NCBI GenBank assembly: GCA_028023455.1
Contig: JAQFVV010000013.1
Location: forward strand, 14,768,258 to 14,832,257
Direction of reading: 5' to 3'
Length of the DNA stretch: 64,000 nt
DNA from: Epiperipatus broadwayi
Lineage: Eukaryota; Onychophora; Udeonychophora; Euonychophora; Peripatidae
Under the pieces are notes generated by a model. It was not told the DNA's origin. It was given only the letters and a program-made list of their open reading frames with translations, and made no database searches. This document shows positions 60,126 through 64,000 of this stretch, piece by piece. Position numbers and translations under genes: made by a program. Within the stretch, counting starts at the first letter, position 1. Each line of letters begins with the position of its first letter.

Positions 60126-62070
60126 CTAGTTATAGTATAAAAAAATTCATAAGTCAACAAATTTTAAATCCAGCATAAACAAATGAATTTTTCTTATTTA
60201 AAAATAAAAAAACATTTTTTTCTTATTTTAATGATTTTAAGTGAATTAATTACAGTATTGATAATAAAATGAACAGAGTAACTGGAATAAGATTTTAAAA
60301 AATTATAACAAACAGCTTTATTATTAGTCTTATTAATGTGTAGTTATTTGCTAAAATTATTTGTTCTTTAATTTTATTTTTAAATGTGAATGATAATAAA
60401 TTAATATGCAGTGTATATATATATATATGTGTGTATAAAGAATGCATATACGCGTTTTAATGCTCACATAAACATAAATGTGAAAATAAAATGGATGTTT
60501 TATATGGTTTACTACCTCTCATATATTTAGTAATGTAATAAATCTCAGGGGCAAATGACATGGTAATGGGGGACTATGTATATGTAAGAATATATGTAGG
60601 AAATCTATTAATAAATTATAGCATTTAAAAAAGTCTTTGTATTAAACTTGGTAGTAGCTTAAATTTTTTGCCAACTGCACTATTAATATTTTCACATAGT
60701 AATCATGTCGTAATAATGCTTGTTAAATTATGTGAACGAAATGCAAATACTGAAGTGTATTAATCATGTTATTTCATATTTGATTACAGATTATTATTTT
60801 CACAATGATTTAATTGAATAAAAATTATCTCTGCTAAATGAAGTTTAATACTGAATCATGTAGAGAAAAGCTTTATTTATAACTGAATCTAATTTAAAAT
60901 GTCTTTATAATAACAATTGTCAAACTGCCTTTCTTTATAGAAGTTGAGATAGTGTATATAAATAACTATTTTATGAGTAACCCAATTCGATAAAGAGCTT
61001 GGCATATTAACATTAACAGCATGTAGAAAATTGTTCACTTTAGTATTTTCATTTGGTTAAAACATTGTATTAATTAATTTATATATCTTTACAAATTGAA
61101 GTTAATATTTTCATGGGTAAAAATTGTATTATAAATTATGTAAAGCATTCAGGAATAACAATGTAAAATAAAGCTTCTATGAAGTTTATATATAAAATCT
61201 CAAATAGATTGTTTAAACAGTAAATGGTGTTTTAGTAAATGAGGGAGTATGTCTCATTTACTATAACAACATTTACTACCTAAATGATCTATTTAACATT
61301 ATATATTTTCACTTAGTGATTGTTTTCATTATATGTATATGGTATCTTTCAGCAAATAAAATAGATGTCTATCTTTTAGACTATTGAAATTTATATTTTG
61401 TAAATATGAAATTTTTATCATGGCTGCTGAAATTTCATTTTTTTCCAAACAGAAATTTTTTTAAGCGTTTTGTAATATTATAATATAATAAAGTATTAAA
61501 ATTATAGAAGTAGTGTTTATGATTATGCTGCCCATGATCTCAGTTCATGTTCACTTTAAAACAGAATATTTACAAATATAATCTTTTTTTTACAAAAATA
61601 TAAGTAGCCAGCCATCTGACATAGATGAATAATGGATATTTTCATATAAGCTAGAAATTAAAATATGAAAGAAAAACATATAAATTTTCATCAGTCAGCC
61701 TTTTTCAAGTGGTTATCCATGACTTAGTAAGTCAATAGGTTTTAGTTTCTGAAAAAAAAAAAAAAACAGATATTTATCAAGTATTAACTTTTAAACATTC
61801 AAAAAAATTTTCAAATTGGCTGAAGGTTTCTAATGCAGCTTATTAAGCTCTGTTGTTGACACAACTGTGCATGTCAAAAATAATACAAGTAACAAAAGAG
61901 ATTTGTAAAATAAAGTATTTTCTTAATAAAGCATTTGTCCTGCTCAGTAAGTGATGTCTTAAAGACGTTTATTTTGTGAAGAACTATTAAAAATATTATT
62001 ATAAAAGATACAAGAAAAATAATTATAATAAAAAAATGCAATGTCTGTACAAGTAATGATTTTTACTTAC
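60126..62070. other. Region 3' of the NTF2-like gene exons
   Basis: No further exon could be established. A hairpin-forming block lies at 61219-61281: 'GTAAATGAG' / 'CTCATTTAC' inside an outer 'GTAAATG' / 'CATTTAC' pair. A (TA)n(TG)n run lies near 60414-60435. A T15 tract on - at 61751-61765 followed by CAG is a plausible acceptor, but the exon it would open reaches a stop after two codons. Confidence 0.4.
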
Positions 62071-62221
62071 TGTCCTTGAGCTATAGCTTTTGACTTCTTA
62101 TTAAAAAAGATAGCATGTCCTCTACCAAAAGCTAAGTTGTTATATGACAATGCACTATGAGTCTCTTGTTTTATTGTGGCATATCCAGACTTTCTCAATT
62201 TTTGGAAGATTTTCTTAACTC
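62071..62221 (-). CDS. NTF2/SnoaL-like domain gene, second recognised exon
   Basis: On - the exon starts after 'TCTATAG' and ends at the donor 'GTAAGTAAAA'. The 151 bp continue the upstream exon in phase (a split Gly codon G|GA) and encode 49 full residues, 'VKKIFQKLRKSGYATIKQET' then 'HSALSYNNLAFGRGHAIFF', ending with two bases of the next codon. The alternation of a helix ('IFQKLRKSG') and strands ending in 'LAFGRG..IFF' fits the curved sheet of NTF2-like (SnoaL/DUF4440) small folds, in which 'LAYERG' is common. The last strand expected for the fold should lie in a further exon not identified here. The specific function is unknown. Confidence 0.72.
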
Positions 62222-62365
62222 CTATAGATAGATAAAGAGATAGATAGATGAATAGATAGATAGTTGGATGTATAGATAAATAGATGGTTGAATGGATAGG
62301 TAGATAAATAAATGGACGGTTGGTTAGTTAAATGAATGGATGTTTGAATAGATAAATAGACATTG
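62222..62365. repeat. Degenerate GATA/GATG tetranucleotide repeat in the intron
   Basis: Units GATA, GATG, AATA and GGTT alternate from 62224 to about 62360. On the gene's strand this reads CTAT/CATC and runs right up to the AG of the acceptor, so the repeat serves as the pyrimidine-containing tract before the exon. Confidence 0.9.
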
Positions 62366-62407
62366 ATTTTAAATTGTTTTTTATAATTTATTTATTTAAA
62401 TTCTTAC

Positions 62408-62554
62408 CCTTTTGACCTTCAATTTTACGTTTAGATCCTGAATAATAGATTACGGCATCAGGAGCAAAAAATGTATTGACTAATGCAGAAATATTTTTTT
62501 CATTATATGTTTGAAATAAAACTTCATTATCATGACCCAGGACTTCCACCATTT
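62408..62554 (-). CDS. NTF2/SnoaL-like domain gene, first recognised exon
   Basis: On - an acceptor 'TTTCTGTTAG' precedes the exon and the donor is 'GTAAGAA'. The 147 bp carry two leading bases, 48 codons and one trailing base. The peptide starts 'MVEVLGHDNEVLFQTYNEKN' and continues 'ISALVNTFFAPDAVIYYSGS' and 'KRKIEGQK'. The pattern helix, 'ALVNTFF..DAVIYY.G', then 'IEGQKG' matches the start of NTF2-like/DUF4440 domains ('...YTEDAV...G...I.G...'). Joined to 62221-62071 it gives 98 residues of one continuous domain. The Met may be internal, because an acceptor lies just two bases before it; an upstream exon, probably non-coding or very short, is expected. The phase match and splice signals make this the best-supported host gene in the window. 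Confidence 0.75.
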
Positions 62555-63790
62555 CTAACAGAAATTAAATAAGCAATACATATATAAAAATTAATTTATT
62601 TTTAAAGTTTAACTAACCAGTCAATCAAATCTCTGTAATATTCACTTACAATTCTTGACATCAGATTAAATAATTAACCAATTAATTCGCCCAAGAAAAA
62701 TATTTTGTGATCTCAATATCACTCACCAGTTGGCAATGAGCTTTTTGCTTGTATATTTAAATATAATGTTCAAATTTCTGATTAGCTGTTATTTTAATAT
62801 GATATTAAATGCTGTAAATAAATATAATAGGTGATTTGATTGCTTATTAGTTAATAATATACTTAGAGATTATTTCTTATACAACTGGTTTGTTAAGGAA
62901 ATATAAAAAAACCTCTCAAACTAAAGAATAGAACAAATTTTTCCAGTCATACTATTTATTTTAAAGTTATTTTAAATTGTCTTATATTAATAATTAACAT
63001 GTGTGAGATTGTTCTCACCTTAAACATTGTCAATACAGATTCAAAGAATAAAATATATAATATAAGATTGCATTCGTTGAATTTCTATTGACAATATTTA
63101 AATTAAGAATAATCTTATGCATGTTAATTATTAATTTCAAACAATAGAAAATAGCTTTAAAAAATAGTATGACGTTTAAATTCATGCTTTCAGGCCATTA
63201 ATGCTTCAAACAAACTTTTATATAATAAAATGAGATAAAGAGAGATGTATGATCTTTTCTTTATAAACAACAAGAATATTGTCTCATGTTGTGACTTGAG
63301 AGTATTTCATTTGCTTAGCAAAACAATTATATGAGATATAATTTGAATGATCATATAAAAATATATTTGCCTTTAACAAAGATTACACAAACCAACTGAT
63401 CAATTTACCACAAACTATAACTTTTACCAAATTGAATATCGTACTAAAATATTCAATCACAGTTCTTCCAGTACCCCATTGTAATTGAGCATGCCCATTC
63501 TAACTCTAGAAGAGAAAGTACATATTGAAAAACAACAAATTTAAAAGAAAAGATTGGAATTAGAAATACTGCATTTCTACAAGATGGAAAGATAGTAATT
63601 TTTTGAAAAAGAGATGAGTCTTATAAGAGTAAAAAGTTACTGAAAAAAATATATATATATATTGTCAAGAGTGAATTTGGTTATTTATTTAATGTTAAAG
63701 ATAAAAATTTTAGTAGGAATTATTAATAATTTTTATTAATGATTCATTAGACTAGAGATTATTCACTTAATGAATAATTTTTTTGTAGTA
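62555..63790. other. Upstream side of the NTF2-like gene, AT-rich
   Basis: Expected intron or 5' region of the gene on -. A possible donor 'CTG|GTGAGTGATA' occurs on - at about 62727, but the sequence before it is not clearly exonic. No other feature recognised. Confidence 0.35.
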
Positions 63791-63799
63791 TAATTTTTA

Positions 63800-63970
63800 C
63801 TACATCATTCTCACACAAGTCGTTTCTATCCACTTCCAGTGCTCCGTGCTGACATGGATAATGTTTTCAAAATTGTCGCGCATGTGACAGATGATTCTTC
63901 AGATTGGCAAAACCATCGGATCCTCCTCCCTGTGAATTCCAGCGCTATGCGCTGACATGTATAGTGTTGT
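63800..63970. other. Balanced-composition segment with internal near-repeat
   Basis: 'TTCCAGTGCTCCGTGCTGAC' (63834) and 'TTCCAGCGCTATGCGCTGAC' (63936) are two similar words followed by 'ATG.ATA.TG'. CpG is more frequent than in the flanks. It could be a non-coding first exon or promoter of the - strand gene at 62071-62554, or a small repeat. No coding frame is convincing. Confidence 0.3.
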
Positions 63971-64000
63971 ATCAGAATAGTATAAAAAAAAGTCAATTGC

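Noticed and set aside
61690-61748. Third exon of the NTF2-like gene after the T15-CAG acceptor on -
   Set aside because: Joining in the required phase gives a stop after two codons, and the alternative phase also stops early, so the fold would lack its last strand; not supported.
62720-62790. Upstream exon of the NTF2-like gene ending at a GTGAGT donor
   Set aside because: The donor is plausible, but the preceding sequence has no clear acceptor or coding/UTR evidence.

Overview
The window is a piece of an A/T-rich animal nuclear genome, most likely from an invertebrate. It carries spliced exons with canonical GT-AG borders, several non-LTR retrotransposon (LINE) clades, Penelope-like elements, hAT remnants, a tRNA-derived SINE and very long trinucleotide arrays. 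CpG is scarce except in one island-like stretch. The species cannot be fixed from sequence alone. There are no bacterial operons, CRISPR arrays or phage modules. Almost every short open frame is chance or a shadow of a retroelement or microsatellite.

Layout. 1-4180 is AT-rich repeat-derived DNA. 4179-8337 is a mosaic in which LINE fragments alternate with microsatellites: (AAT)n, a Tx1/L1-like LINE on +, (AAT)n, a 3' end of a Jockey/CR1-like LINE on -, about 524 bp of pure (AAG)n, a second Jockey/CR1-like LINE on -, then (AAT)n. 12000-13275 is a Penelope-like element (PLE) fragment on - with inverted terminal repeats. 17510-19430 is a scrambled RTE-clade LINE with a foldback of about 450-bp arms. 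20-36 kb is mostly anonymous. It holds tandem repeats, a probable exon of an unidentified gene (30131-30247, -) and a LINE 3' end (35470-36045, -). 38583-38890 is a near-perfect palindrome carrying hammerhead-like motifs.

44626-46290 is another (AAT)n plus Jockey/CR1-like LINE (-). It abuts a repeat of about 473-bp period that contains an apparently intact hammerhead ribozyme core (46737-46780) and is interrupted by a tRNA-derived SINE (46799-46917). 47030-48260 is locally CpG-rich and could be a promoter or first-exon region. 49566-52721 is an apparently full-length RTE LINE (-) with a 12-bp target-site duplication and only one premature stop. A decayed PLE (+) follows at 52955-54630. 55-60 kb holds a duplicated repeat of about 720 bp, hAT transposase remnants and a foldback element.

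The clearest host gene is at 62071-62554 (-): two exons joined in phase that encode most of an NTF2/SnoaL-like domain. A GATA/GATG-type repeat occupies the intron up to the splice acceptor.

The retroelements do not form one system, but a theme recurs. Hammerhead-like termini occur in the PLE, in the palindrome, in a degenerate copy near 56.5 kb and in the 46.3-47.0 kb repeat. The last has all core positions conserved and is the best candidate for an undescribed ribozyme-bearing (retrozyme-like) repeat.
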